From positions 165,751 through 229,750 of the forward strand of contig NZ_CAJNAT010000010.1 in the NCBI RefSeq assembly GCF_905220705.1: 64,000 nt of DNA, written 5' to 3'. Of the stretch, positions 16,389 through 25,328 are shown one piece after another. This stretch comes from Paraburkholderia domus. GTDB taxonomy: Bacteria; Pseudomonadota; Gammaproteobacteria; Burkholderiales; Burkholderiaceae. The notes below the pieces were generated by a model, which saw only the letters and a list, made by a program, of their open reading frames with translations, searched no databases and was not told the DNA's origin. Positions within the stretch are counted from its first letter, which is position 1. Every line of letters begins with the position of its first letter. The translations under genes and the position numbers were made by a program.

Positions 16389-19262
16389 TTACTTTCTACT
16401 GGCAATGCGTTTCAGCAGCGGCGCCAGATACTTACCGGTAAAACTTGCCTTTGACTTGGCGACCTGCTCCGGCGTGCCTTGCGCAATGATCTGACCGCCG
16501 CCGGCTCCGCCTTCGGGGCCGAGATCGATGACCCAGTCGGCGGTCTTTATTACATCGAGATTATGCTCGATGATCACGACGGTATTACCCTGGTCTCGCA
16601 AACGATGAATGACTTCCAGCAGCAATGCGATGTCGTGAAAGTGCAGACCGGTGGTCGGCTCGTCGAGGATGTAGAGAGTGCGACCCGTGTCGCGCTTGCT
16701 CAGTTCCAAAGATAGTTTGACGCGCTGCGCCTCGCCGCCCGACAGGGTGGTGGCCGACTGGCCCAGCCGGATATAGCCCAGACCCACGTCCAGCAAGGTT
16801 TTCAGCTTGCGCGCGACGACCGGTACGGGCTTGAAGAACTCGTAAGCGTTCTCCACCGTCATGTCGAGGACTTCGCTGATGTTCTTGCCTTTGTATTGGA
16901 CGTCCAGTGTTTCGCGGTTGTAGCGCTTGCCGTGGCAGACGTCGCAGGGAACGTACACGTCCGGCAAGAAATGCATCTCCACTTTCAGCACGCCGTCGCC
17001 CTGGCAGGACTCGCAGCGGCCGCCTTTCACGTTGAACGAGAAGCGGCCCGCTTCGTAGCCGCGTTCCTTCGCCGCCGGCACGCCCGAGAACAGTTCGCGG
17101 ATCGGCGTGAACAGGCCCGTGTACGTGGCCGGATTCGAACGTGGCGTGCGGCCGATCGGCGACTGGTCGACGTTGATGACCTTGTCGAAATGCTCCAGCC
17201 CTTCGATCGATTCGTACGGCGCCGGCTCGGTAGACGAGCCATACAGGTGATGCGCGACCGCGTGGTACAGCGTGTCGTTGATCAGCGTGGACTTGCCCGA
17301 ACCGGACACGCCGGTCACACAGGTCAGCAGACCGACCGGCAGATCCAGCGAGACGTGCTGCAGATTATTGCCGTACGCCTCGACGATGCGCAGGCGCCGT
17401 TCATCCGGTTCCTTGCGCTCGTCCGGGAATTCGATGTTGCGAGCGCCGGACATATACTGCCCGGTCATCGATGCCGCGTTCGCCTCCACCTGCTTGGGCG
17501 TACCTTCGGCGATCACCATGCCGCCGTGCTCGCCCGCGCCCGGTCCCATGTCGACCACGTAGTCGGCCATGCGGATCATGTCTTCATCATGTTCGACGAC
17601 GATCACCGAATTGCCCAGGTCCCGCAGATGCTTAAGCGTGGCGATCAGCCGGTCGTTGTCGCGCTGGTGCAGACCGATCGACGGCTCGTCCAGCACGTAC
17701 ATCACGCCGGTCAAACCGGAACCGATCTGCGAAGCGAGGCGAATGCGCTGCGCTTCACCGCCCGACAGCGTTTCCGCGCTGCGTTCGAGCGACAGGTAGT
17801 CGAGCCCGACGTTATTCAGGAACATCAGGCGTGCGACGATTTCCTTGACGACCTTGTCGGCGATCTCGCGTTTCGAGCCTTCGAGCCGCAGCGTCTGGAA
17901 ATAGCCGAGCGCGTCGCGCAACGGCCAGCCGCTGATTTCGAAGATGCCGCGCGCGTCGCTATTCGAGCCGATCCGCACGAAACGGGCTTCCCGACGCAGC
18001 CGCGTGCCGGCGCAGGCGGGGCAGGGCTGGTTGTTCTGATACTTGGCGAGTTCTTCGCGCACCGCGACCGAATCGGTCTCGCGGTAACGCCGTTCCAGGT
18101 TCGGGATGATCCCTTCGAATACATGCTCGCGCACGGAAGTGCGGCCGCGTTCGTTGATGTACGAGAACGGAATCTCCTGCTTGCCCGAGCCGAACAGCAG
18201 AATCTTGCGGACTTTCTCCGGCAGATCTTCGACGGCTGTGTCGATGTCGAACTCGTAGAACGCCGCGAGACTTTGCAGCATCTGGAAGTAGAACTGGTTA
18301 CGCCGGTCCCAGCCCTTCACCGCGCCTGCCGCCAGCGACAGCGACGGATGCGCGACAACCCGCTTCGGATCGAAGAAGGTAATCTGGCCGAGGCCGTCGC
18401 ATTCCGGACACGCGCCCATCGGGTTGTTGAACGAGAAGAGGCGCGGCTCGAGCTCCTGCAGCGAATACGAGCAGATCGGACAGGCGAACTTCGAGCTGAA
18501 CAGATGCTCCTTGTCCGTATCCATTTCCAGCGCGATTGCGCGTCCGTCGGCGAGACGCAGTGCGGTTTCGAACGATTCGGCGAGGCGCTGCTTCATATCG
18601 CCGCGCACTTTCAGACGGTCAACGACGACGTCGATCGTGTGCTTGTCATTCTTTTTCAGCTTCGGCAGCGAGTCGACGTCATAGATCTTCGCGACGCCCT
18701 CATTGGCCGTGCCGCCGCCCGAGCGCACGCGAAAGCGGATGAAGCCTTGCGCCTGCATTTCCTCGAACAGCTCGACGTGCTCGCCTTTGCGGTTCGCCAC
18801 CACTGGCGCGAGGATCATCAGCTTCGTCTCTTCCGGCAAGGCGAGCGCCGCATCGACCATTTGCGAGACGCTTTGCGCTTCCAGCGGAATTTCGTGGTCC
18901 GGACAGTACGGCGTGCCGACCCGTGCGAACAGCAGCCGCAGATAATCGTGAATTTCGGTGACGGTGCCGACCGTGGAGCGCGGATTGTGCGAGGTCGCTT
19001 TCTGTTCGATCGAGATCGCCGGCGACAGGCCTTCGATCAGATCGACGTCCGGCTTCTCCATCAATTGCAGGAATTGGCGGGCGTAGGCGGAGAGGCTTTC
19101 GACGTAGCGCCGCTGTCCTTCCGCATAGAGCGTGTCGAACGCCAGCGACGATTTACCCGAGCCGGATAGGCCCGTAATCACGACGAGCTTGTGACGTGGG
19201 AGGTCGAGATTGACGTTCTTCAGGTTGTGGGTGCGAGCCCCACGGATACGGATTTGTTCCAC
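16389..19262 (-). CDS. uvrA: UvrABC excinuclease subunit A
   Basis: The 957-residue protein has the two-ABC-module structure of UvrA. Walker A motifs are GLSGSGKS (about residues 31-38) and GVSGSGKS (about 655). Zinc modules are seen as CPICSYS with CPECDGLG, and CESCQGDG with CDVCHGKRY. Two LSGGEAQR signatures are present. UvrA dimers recognise bulky DNA lesions and load UvrB in nucleotide excision repair. I found no CTGT-N8-ACAG LexA box in the region upstream, so SOS control is not visible here. A 757-residue antisense ORF is a codon-usage shadow. Confidence 0.98.
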   Translation of the reverse strand: MEQIRIRGARTHNLKNVNLDLPRHKLVVITGLSGSGKSSLAFDTLYAEGQRRYVESLSAYARQFLQLMEKPDVDLIEGLSPAISIEQKATSHNPRSTVGTVTEIHDYLRLLFARVGTPYCPDHEIPLEAQSVSQMVDAALALPEETKLMILAPVVANRKGEHVELFEEMQAQGFIRFRVRSGGGTANEGVAKIYDVDSLPKLKKNDKHTIDVVVDRLKVRGDMKQRLAESFETALRLADGRAIALEMDTDKEHLFSSKFACPICSYSLQELEPRLFSFNNPMGACPECDGLGQITFFDPKRVVAHPSLSLAAGAVKGWDRRNQFYFQMLQSLAAFYEFDIDTAVEDLPEKVRKILLFGSGKQEIPFSYINERGRTSVREHVFEGIIPNLERRYRETDSVAVREELAKYQNNQPCPACAGTRLRREARFVRIGSNSDARGIFEISGWPLRDALGYFQTLRLEGSKREIADKVVKEIVARLMFLNNVGLDYLSLERSAETLSGGEAQRIRLASQIGSGLTGVMYVLDEPSIGLHQRDNDRLIATLKHLRDLGNSVIVVEHDEDMIRMADYVVDMGPGAGEHGGMVIAEGTPKQVEANAASMTGQYMSGARNIEFPDERKEPDERRLRIVEAYGNNLQHVSLDLPVGLLTCVTGVSGSGKSTLINDTLYHAVAHHLYGSSTEPAPYESIEGLEHFDKVINVDQSPIGRTPRSNPATYTGLFTPIRELFSGVPAAKERGYEAGRFSFNVKGGRCESCQGDGVLKVEMHFLPDVYVPCDVCHGKRYNRETLDVQYKGKNISEVLDMTVENAYEFFKPVPVVARKLKTLLDVGLGYIRLGQSATTLSGGEAQRVKLSLELSKRDTGRTLYILDEPTTGLHFHDIALLLEVIHRLRDQGNTVVIIEHNLDVIKTADWVIDLGPEGGAGGGQIIAQGTPEQVAKSKASFTGKYLAPLLKRIASRK

Positions 19263-19617
19263 GCGTTATTCCAAGACTTGGCCCGTGACCTGGCGGAAAG
19301 AGGAGGAGGCTAAACCTGCTACTATAACGACTTTTCAAGACCGCCGTTACGGCTTCCTGACAGCCCGATCGGGTGCCAAGGCAAGCTGTAAGGCAGCGGT
19401 CCAGCGCCGCGGGGAAGAGGTCTAACTGGGGCCATTTACCGCGAGTACAAGGCGCCGCGAGGCTCCAGGCGAGTGTGCAGCAAGGCCGTCGGGCCAAATG
19501 CCGCGCCGCATGCTTGCCGCCGTCCAGTCTTCCCGTGGTATGCCGCCTGGTTGTGGCCGTCCTGCGGGGAAGGCCCGCCCGCGGTGTGCCGCCCAGCCCA
19601 TTCAAAGAACGCTCCCG
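19263..19617. other. uvrA / MFS divergent intergenic region
   Basis: This 355-nt gap holds the promoters of uvrA and the MFS gene. I see no clear -35/-10 pair, no LexA-type palindrome and no RNA gene. A TATAACGA-containing AT-rich stretch near 19320-19335 is the best candidate promoter area. Confidence 0.5.
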
Positions 19618-20808
19618 ATGTCCAATCCGTCCGCTACATCCTCACGCATGAGCGCGCCTGAAATGCGCGCGACCGTGTCGCTTGCCGCCATCTTCGCGCT
19701 GCGCATGCTTGGTCTGTTCATGATCATGCCGGTGTTCTCGATCTACGCGAAGACCATCCCCGGCGGCGACAACGTGCTGCTGGTGGGTATCGCGCTTGGT
19801 GCGTACGGCGTGACGCAGTCGATGCTGTACATCTTCTACGGCTGGGTCTCCGACAAGGTCGGCCGCAAACCGGTCATTGCAACCGGCCTCCTGATCTTCG
19901 CGATCGGCAGCTTCGTCGCGGCGGGCGCGCACGATATGACGTGGATCATCGTGGGCCGGGTGATTCAGGGTATGGGTGCGGTGTCATCCGCGGTGATTGC
20001 GTTCATCGCCGACCTCACCTCCGAAGAGCATCGCACCAAGGCGATGGCGATGGTCGGTGGCAGCATCGGTATTTCGTTCGCGGTGGCGATTGTCGGTGCG
20101 CCGATCGTGTTCCAGTGGGTCGGCATGAGCGGCTTGTTCACGCTGGTCGGCATCTTCTCGATTCTGGCGATCGGCTTGGTGCTGTGGGTCGTGCCGGATG
20201 CGCCCAAGCCCGTGCACGTACGCGCGCCGTTCGCCGAGGTGCTGCATAACGTCGAACTGCTGCGCCTGAACTTCGGCGTGCTCGTCCTGCACGCCACACA
20301 AACCGCACTGTTCCTCGTCGTGCCGCGCATTCTCGAAGCCGGCGGCCTGCCGGTCGCGTCGCACTGGAAGGTGTATTTGCCGGTGATGGGCCTCTCATTC
20401 GTGATGATGGTCCCGGCGATCATTGCCGCGGAAAAACGCGGAAAAATGAAAATCGTGCTGCTGTCGGCGATCGGTCTTATCCTGATCGGACAGTTGTTGT
20501 TGGGCGTCGCACCGCATACGATTCTGAGTGTGGCGGCGATCCTCTTTGTCTACTTTCTCGGCTTCAATATTCTTGAAGCGTCGCAGCCTTCGCTGGTGTC
20601 GAAACTGGCGCCGGGAACCCGCAAGGGCGCGGCCGCCGGCGTGTACAACACCACCCAGTCGATCGGTCTTGCGCTGGGTGGGGTGGTCGGCGGTTGGCTG
20701 CTCAAAGTTGATGGTCAGAGCGCGGTCTTTTTCACTTGCTCTGGGCTGGTGTTTTGCTGGCTTATAATCGCGGCAAATATGAAACAGCCGCCGCGCAAGA
20801 AGGCGTAA
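19618..20808 (+). CDS. MFS transporter (YajR/drug-efflux type)
   Basis: The 396-residue carrier has 12 predicted helices. The MFS motif A region GWVSDKVGRKPV lies after helix 2, and a second, degenerate copy follows helix 8. The early segment FALRMLGLFMIMPVFSIYA is typical of the bacterial efflux group that includes YajR. The substrate is unknown. ATG 19618 (MSNPSATSSRMSAPEM) was chosen; ATG 19648 is an alternative. It precedes ssb by 112 nt on the same strand, an order seen in other Burkholderia as far as I recall, and may be cotranscribed with it. Confidence 0.88.
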   Translation: MSNPSATSSRMSAPEMRATVSLAAIFALRMLGLFMIMPVFSIYAKTIPGGDNVLLVGIALGAYGVTQSMLYIFYGWVSDKVGRKPVIATGLLIFAIGSFVAAGAHDMTWIIVGRVIQGMGAVSSAVIAFIADLTSEEHRTKAMAMVGGSIGISFAVAIVGAPIVFQWVGMSGLFTLVGIFSILAIGLVLWVVPDAPKPVHVRAPFAEVLHNVELLRLNFGVLVLHATQTALFLVVPRILEAGGLPVASHWKVYLPVMGLSFVMMVPAIIAAEKRGKMKIVLLSAIGLILIGQLLLGVAPHTILSVAAILFVYFLGFNILEASQPSLVSKLAPGTRKGAAAGVYNTTQSIGLALGGVVGGWLLKVDGQSAVFFTCSGLVFCWLIIAANMKQPPRKKA

Positions 20809-20920
20809 CCGAACTCACCCGGCGGCGAGCTGAGGCGCAGTTCCGGTCTCCGGCCCACAGGCTTGAGACGTGAATCGTGCATTGCTGCGCTGCCCGCAAC
20901 GGAATCAACAGGAGAAACTC

Positions 20921-21463
20921 ATGGCATCCGTGAACAAGGTCATTCTCGTCGGCAATCTCGGAGCCGATCCGGAAGTCCGTTATCTTCCGAGCGGCGACGC
21001 AGTGGCGAACATCCGCCTTGCGACGACGGATCGGTACAAGGACAAGGCGTCCGGCGAAATGAAGGAAGCAACCGAATGGCACCGTGTGTCGTTCTTCGGC
21101 CGGCTTGCTGAAATCGTGTCGGAATATCTGAAGAAAGGTTCGTCGGTGTACCTGGAAGGGCGCATCCGCACGCGTAAGTGGCAGGCCCAGGACGGCACCG
21201 ACCGCTACTCGACCGAAATCGTCGCCGAGCAGATGCAAATGCTGGGTGGCCGTGGCGGCTCGATGGGCGGCGGTGGCGACGAAGGCGGTTACAGCCGCGG
21301 TGAGCCGTCTGAGCGTAGCGGTGGTGGTGGTGGCGGCGGCCGTGCGGTCTCGGGCGGCGGCGCTTCGCGTGGCGGCAGCGGTGGTGGCGGTGGTGGTTCG
21401 AGCCGTCCGAGCGCGCCGGCCGGCGGCGGCTTTGATGAAATGGACGACGATATTCCGTTTTAG
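20921..21463 (+). CDS. ssb: Single-stranded DNA-binding protein
   Basis: The 180-residue protein has an OB fold in residues 1-110 (MASVNKVILVGNLGADPEVR, then YLEGRIRTRKWQAQDG). A very glycine-rich linker of about 60 residues follows, ending in the acidic tip MDDDIPF that binds repair and replication partners. SSB tetramers coat single-stranded DNA. The start is supported by AGGAGAAACTC. It is followed by a good terminator. The linker is encoded by a GGTGGTGGCGG-rich tract that may vary in length between strains. Confidence 0.97.
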   Translation: MASVNKVILVGNLGADPEVRYLPSGDAVANIRLATTDRYKDKASGEMKEATEWHRVSFFGRLAEIVSEYLKKGSSVYLEGRIRTRKWQAQDGTDRYSTEIVAEQMQMLGGRGGSMGGGGDEGGYSRGEPSERSGGGGGGGRAVSGGGASRGGSGGGGGGSSRPSAPAGGGFDEMDDDIPF

Positions 21464-21502
21464 GCCCTACTAACGCTGGCGTTAGACGCGTGAAATGCAT
21501 AG

Positions 21503-21529
21503 AACCCTGCTTTCGAGCGGGGTTTTTTT
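21503..21529 (+). terminator. rho-independent terminator after ssb
   Basis: AACCCTGC pairs with GCGGGGTT (one T-G pair) around a six-base loop at 21503-21523, followed by seven T. It lies 40 nt past the ssb stop. The rest of the gap up to 21766 shows nothing recognisable. Confidence 0.85.
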
Positions 21530-21766
21530 ATTGGGTCACGGGCGAGTCGGCCGCCTGTTTGACGGCGCAAGGCGGTGCCGTTCACGTAGCGCTTCCTTCG
21601 ATATTTAGCGTCGCGGTACGCTGCCGGACAGCGATTTACTGCCACCGAGGGTAAACCTTCCAGCAGGGCCCGGCGCGCCTCAGCCGTCCGTTTTTGTCTG
21701 GATCGCGGACTGCCCCCACAAACCCGTCTTGACTTTCACTTACTTGCCGCCAATACTGAATCCATA

Positions 21767-21799
21767 CTTTGTACGGACAAAGTGACAAAGACGTACAAA
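21767..21799. promoter_or_regulatory. candidate GntR operator in front of the catabolic operon
   Basis: Two overlapping inverted repeats occur. CTTTGT-ACGG-ACAAAG is perfect at 21767-21782, and TTTGTACG (21768-21775) pairs perfectly with CGTACAAA (21792-21799). GACAAAG is also directly repeated. The site lies 23 nt before the maoC ATG, a good position for a repressor, and the operon encodes a GntR/UTRA regulator. Binding by that regulator is inference. Confidence 0.55.
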
Positions 21800-21821
21800 T
21801 CACCCTGAACAGGAGACAGAC

Positions 21822-22322
21822 ATGGAGTCCGACGTCGCAGTAAAAACCCGCATCCGCGCCAGCTATGGCCGCTACCTCGAAGATTTCCACGTAGGCGACA
21901 TCTACGAACACCGGCCAGGGCGCACCATCACTGAAGCCGACAACATCCACTTTTCGCTGCTGACGATGAACTTCCATCCGATGCATTGCGACGCCGCCTA
22001 TGCGGCCAAAAGCGAGTTCGGCCGCCTGCTCGTCAATAGCGGCCTGACGGTTGCGGTGGTGCTGGGGCTGTCGGTGAACGACGTCAGCGGCAAGGCGATT
22101 GCGAACCTTGGCTGGAAAGAGATCCGTCTCACCGCTCCCGTGTTTTGCGGCGACACGATCTACGCGGAATCCGAAGTACTCGAGAAGCGCGAATCGAAAT
22201 CCCGTCCGGGGCAGGGCATCGTCACTGTGCAGACTCGCGCGTTCAAGCAGGACGGCACGCCGATCATGGACTTCGTGCGCAGCGCACTGGTGCCGACGCT
22301 CGGAAACGGCGTAGGCGACTGA
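21822..22322 (+). CDS. MaoC-family enoyl-CoA hydratase, probable itaconyl-CoA hydratase
   Basis: The 166-residue hot-dog protein carries the hydratase signature with Asp40 and His55 (ITEADNIHFSLL, then MNFHPMHCD). It is preceded by a RYLEDFHVGDIYEH segment typical of mesaconyl/itaconyl-type hydratases. Such enzymes hydrate itaconyl-CoA to citramalyl-CoA or act on methyl-branched C5 acyl-CoAs. The start has AGGAGACAGAC upstream. It is the first gene of a seven-gene operon whose CoA-transferase and CitE-like lyase supply the steps before and after it. Calling it itaconyl-CoA hydratase rests on this context. Confidence 0.85.
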   Translation: MESDVAVKTRIRASYGRYLEDFHVGDIYEHRPGRTITEADNIHFSLLTMNFHPMHCDAAYAAKSEFGRLLVNSGLTVAVVLGLSVNDVSGKAIANLGWKEIRLTAPVFCGDTIYAESEVLEKRESKSRPGQGIVTVQTRAFKQDGTPIMDFVRSALVPTLGNGVGD

Positions 22323-22508
22323 CACGCCTGCACGGCTCGAATCGCTGCGACACCGAGCCCACGACTCGTGGTCAGACAAGGCAAACAGCAGCACACAGCG
22401 CCAACCTGCCGGCAAGAGCAGGCGGCGCGCGAATCCCGGCGGCGCCCGAACAACGCGCCGCAATGCGGCAAGCGTAAGCAGAGCGGCATGCACACCAAGG
22501 AGACAAAG

Positions 22509-23894
22509 GTGGCTATCGGTATCGTCAACTCGGGCGCGCGACTCGATCGCCTGCCTATCGCGTCCTTCCACTGGAAGGTTCTAGGGCTCATCAGCGCCGG
22601 GGCCTTTCTCGACGCCTTCGACATCTATCTCGCCGCCGGCGCGCTGGGCGCAATGGTGAAGTCGGGCTTCTCCGACCTGAGGCTGAACGCGCTGTTCATC
22701 TCGGTGACCTTTCTCGGCATGCTGATCGGCGCCGGTTTCGCCGGTTATCTGGGTGACCGCTTCGGGCGCCGCTCGTCATATCAGACCAACCTGCTGATTT
22801 TCGGCATCGCGTCGATCGCAGCCTGTTTCGTCCCAAGCATGAGCTGGCTGATCGCCTTGCGGTTGATCATGGGCATCGGCCTTGGCGCCGAACTGGTGGT
22901 CGCAGCCGGCACCTTGTGCGAATTCATTCCGCCCGCTTCACGCGGACGATGGACCGCCTTGCTCGCGTTCATCATCAACTCCGGCTTGCTGGTGTCGACC
23001 GCAGTGGGTTACGTCGTGATCCCGCATCTCGGCTGGCGCTATATGTTCGCGATTGCGGGCGTCGGCGCGATCATCGTGTGGGTGCTGCGCCATCGCATGC
23101 CTGAATCGCCGCGCTGGCTCGAATCAGTGGGACGCGCCGAAGAAGCCGAGGCGACGGTCTCGGCGATCGAGCACCAGGTGCAGCGTCAAAAGGGACCGTT
23201 GCCACCGGTCGCTCGCACCGAAAGTCTTGAAGTACCGAAAGCGCCGTTCTCCGCCCTGTTCTCGCATGCGATGCTCGGCCGCACGCTGGTCGCCGCATTG
23301 ACTGCAGTCGCGGTGAATATTTCGGTGTACGGCTTTGTCGCGTGGCTGCCGACCTTCTTCGTGAAGGAGGGGTTGACCATCGTGCAGTCGCTCGGCTTCA
23401 CGACGTTGATGGCGTTTGGCGCGCCGGGCGGTGCGGTGATCGGCTTTCTTTGCGCGGACCGCCTCGGCCGTGCGCGTGGTCTCGTGGTCTTCGCAATCGC
23501 GACCATCGCGGTCGGCTTCGTCTATCCGATCATGCACGCGGGGTGGGCGATCAGCCTGGTCGGCTTTGTCTTGATCACCTGCATCTACACGGTCGCGACG
23601 CTCGGCCTCTTTGCCTACATTCCCGAACTGTTTCCGACAGAGTTGCGCTTGCGCGGTACCGGCACGGCGGGCGTATGCGGGCGCGCTGCATCAATGACGA
23701 CGCCGTATTTCGCGGTGCTGCTCTACAACTCGTTCGGCGTGGCCGGCGTGCTGGCGATGGTCAGCGGCGTGCTGGCGTTGCTGGTGGTCGGCATTCTGTT
23801 GCTGCGTGTCGAGACCAATCAGCATGCGCTCGAGCAGATCTCGCCGAGCCTCGAAACCAGCACCGATCCGATGCCCGCTACCCAGCAAGGATAA
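22509..23894 (+). CDS. MFS transporter, probable carboxylate/proton symporter
   Basis: This protein of about 461 residues has 12 helices and the sugar/aromatic-acid-porter pattern: DAFDIYLAAGALG in helix 1, GYLGDRFGRRSS after helix 2, and a PESPRWLE motif after helix 6. It resembles the aromatic acid:H+ symporter group (PcaK/BenK-like) as well as shikimate/metabolite carriers. As the only carrier in the operon it probably imports the operon's substrate. GTG 22509 is preferred because AAGGAG lies six bases upstream; an ATG at 22488 is the alternative. It is followed by the PrpD-like gene after 6 nt. Confidence 0.87.
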   Translation: MAIGIVNSGARLDRLPIASFHWKVLGLISAGAFLDAFDIYLAAGALGAMVKSGFSDLRLNALFISVTFLGMLIGAGFAGYLGDRFGRRSSYQTNLLIFGIASIAACFVPSMSWLIALRLIMGIGLGAELVVAAGTLCEFIPPASRGRWTALLAFIINSGLLVSTAVGYVVIPHLGWRYMFAIAGVGAIIVWVLRHRMPESPRWLESVGRAEEAEATVSAIEHQVQRQKGPLPPVARTESLEVPKAPFSALFSHAMLGRTLVAALTAVAVNISVYGFVAWLPTFFVKEGLTIVQSLGFTTLMAFGAPGGAVIGFLCADRLGRARGLVVFAIATIAVGFVYPIMHAGWAISLVGFVLITCIYTVATLGLFAYIPELFPTELRLRGTGTAGVCGRAASMTTPYFAVLLYNSFGVAGVLAMVSGVLALLVVGILLLRVETNQHALEQISPSLETSTDPMPATQQG

Positions 23895-23900
23895 ATCCTC

Positions 23901-25328
23901 ATGACTTCACTGATTCCCGCCGCCACGCTCTCCGATCAGTTCGCGCGCTTCGGTTTGAGCCTTGCATTGCGCGACATTCCGCACGCGGTACAAACGCGCG
24001 CCAAACACTTGATTCTCGATGCTGTCGGCATCGCCGTGGCGTCGCGTGGATATGCGTATGCGGATGTGTCGTTGGCGGCATTCTCCGAGCTCGGCAGCGG
24101 CTCATCACCGGTGATCGGCTACGGCAGGCGTCTCGCCCTGCGCGATGCCGCGGTGATGAACGGCGTGCTGATTCACGGCCTCGATTTTGACGACACGCAT
24201 TCGCGCGGCGTGATCCATTCGACGACCAGCGCATTGCCCTGCGTCCTGGCGCTTGCCGATCGCGACGAAAAGAGCGGCGCGGATCTGCTCAGCGCATATA
24301 TCGTCGCGATGGAAGTGTCGACGCGCGTCGCATCCGCCGCGAAGGGCGGCTTTCATCAGGCCGGTTTTCATCCGACGGGTCTGGTCGGCGCGTTCGGTTG
24401 CGCGGTCGCGGCGGCGCGTTTGCTGCATCTGGATGAGCTTCAGGTTGCTCACGCACAAGGCATTGTTCTATCGATGGCCGCCGGCAGCCTTGAATTCCTC
24501 GAAGACGGAGCGTGGACCAAGCGCGCTCATCCGGGTTTCGCTGCCGCGTCCGGCATCACCGCTGCGACGCTCGCGAGGCACGGCTTCACCGGTCCGCGCT
24601 CGGCCTATGAAGGACGCTTCGGCCTGTACGCAAGTCACCTCGGCAAGCGCCTCGACGAAGCCGATCAGCAACTGGCGACCGAAGGACTCGGCAGCACCTG
24701 GCAAATCGACGAAGTCGCGATCAAACCGCTGCCCGCTTGCCACTTCACGCACGCGGTGGCCGATGCGGCGATTGCGTTGCATCGCGAGCATGGTTTTTCT
24801 GCGGACACCCTCGACTCGATAAAGCGCGTGGTGGCCAAGGTGCCGCGTGGAACGGTCGAGGTCGTTTGCGAGCCGCTCGAACCGAAGCGCAGACCTGTGA
24901 CCAGCTACGACGCGCAATTCAGCGTGCCCTACATCGTCGCCACCGCCTTGCTCAAAGGCCGCTTCACGCTCGACGAACTCGAACCGGCCGCGCTCGCCGA
25001 TCCCGCGGTGCTGGCGCTGGCTGCACGCGTCGATTACGAAATCGATCCTGATACGACGTTCCCCCGTCACTACACCGGCGAAGTCGTCGTAGAACGCAGC
25101 GACGGCACACGTGTCGCGCATCGCGAGGCGATCAATCGTGGTTGTGCCGACCGCCCCGTGAGCAACGACGACATCGTCACCAAGTTCTACGCGAACGCTC
25201 AGCGCACCGTATCTCGCAGTACCGCTGAACAGATCGCTCAGGCCGTATTGCAACTCGATGAACGCCCGGCGCACGCACTTGCCGACACGCTCGCCGGATC
25301 CACCGAATCTTCAAGGACGTCATCATGA
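23901..25328 (+). CDS. MmgE/PrpD family protein
   Basis: The 475-residue protein matches the MmgE/PrpD family from its first helix to the C-terminal domain: LILDAVGIAVASRG, the GLDFDDTHSRGVIHSTTS segment, KPLPACHFTHAVADAA and DAQFSVPYIVATAL. The family includes 2-methylcitrate dehydratase and cis-aconitate decarboxylase, the enzyme that makes itaconate, so an isomerase, hydratase or decarboxylase acting on a branched C5-C7 di- or tricarboxylate is likely. Itaconate-degradation clusters in pseudomonads also contain such a gene with no settled role. Its stop overlaps the next ATG by four bases. Confidence 0.85.
   Translation: MTSLIPAATLSDQFARFGLSLALRDIPHAVQTRAKHLILDAVGIAVASRGYAYADVSLAAFSELGSGSSPVIGYGRRLALRDAAVMNGVLIHGLDFDDTHSRGVIHSTTSALPCVLALADRDEKSGADLLSAYIVAMEVSTRVASAAKGGFHQAGFHPTGLVGAFGCAVAAARLLHLDELQVAHAQGIVLSMAAGSLEFLEDGAWTKRAHPGFAAASGITAATLARHGFTGPRSAYEGRFGLYASHLGKRLDEADQQLATEGLGSTWQIDEVAIKPLPACHFTHAVADAAIALHREHGFSADTLDSIKRVVAKVPRGTVEVVCEPLEPKRRPVTSYDAQFSVPYIVATALLKGRFTLDELEPAALADPAVLALAARVDYEIDPDTTFPRHYTGEVVVERSDGTRVAHREAINRGCADRPVSNDDIVTKFYANAQRTVSRSTAEQIAQAVLQLDERPAHALADTLAGSTESSRTSS

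Noticed and set aside
16896..19169. 757-codon open frame on the plus strand opposite uvrA
   Set aside because: It is in the antisense frame that stays open in high-GC DNA, is rich in Arg, His and Gln, resembles no family and fully overlaps uvrA.
19263..19617. LexA box between uvrA and the MFS gene
   Set aside because: No CTGT-N8-ACAG or close variant was found on either strand.
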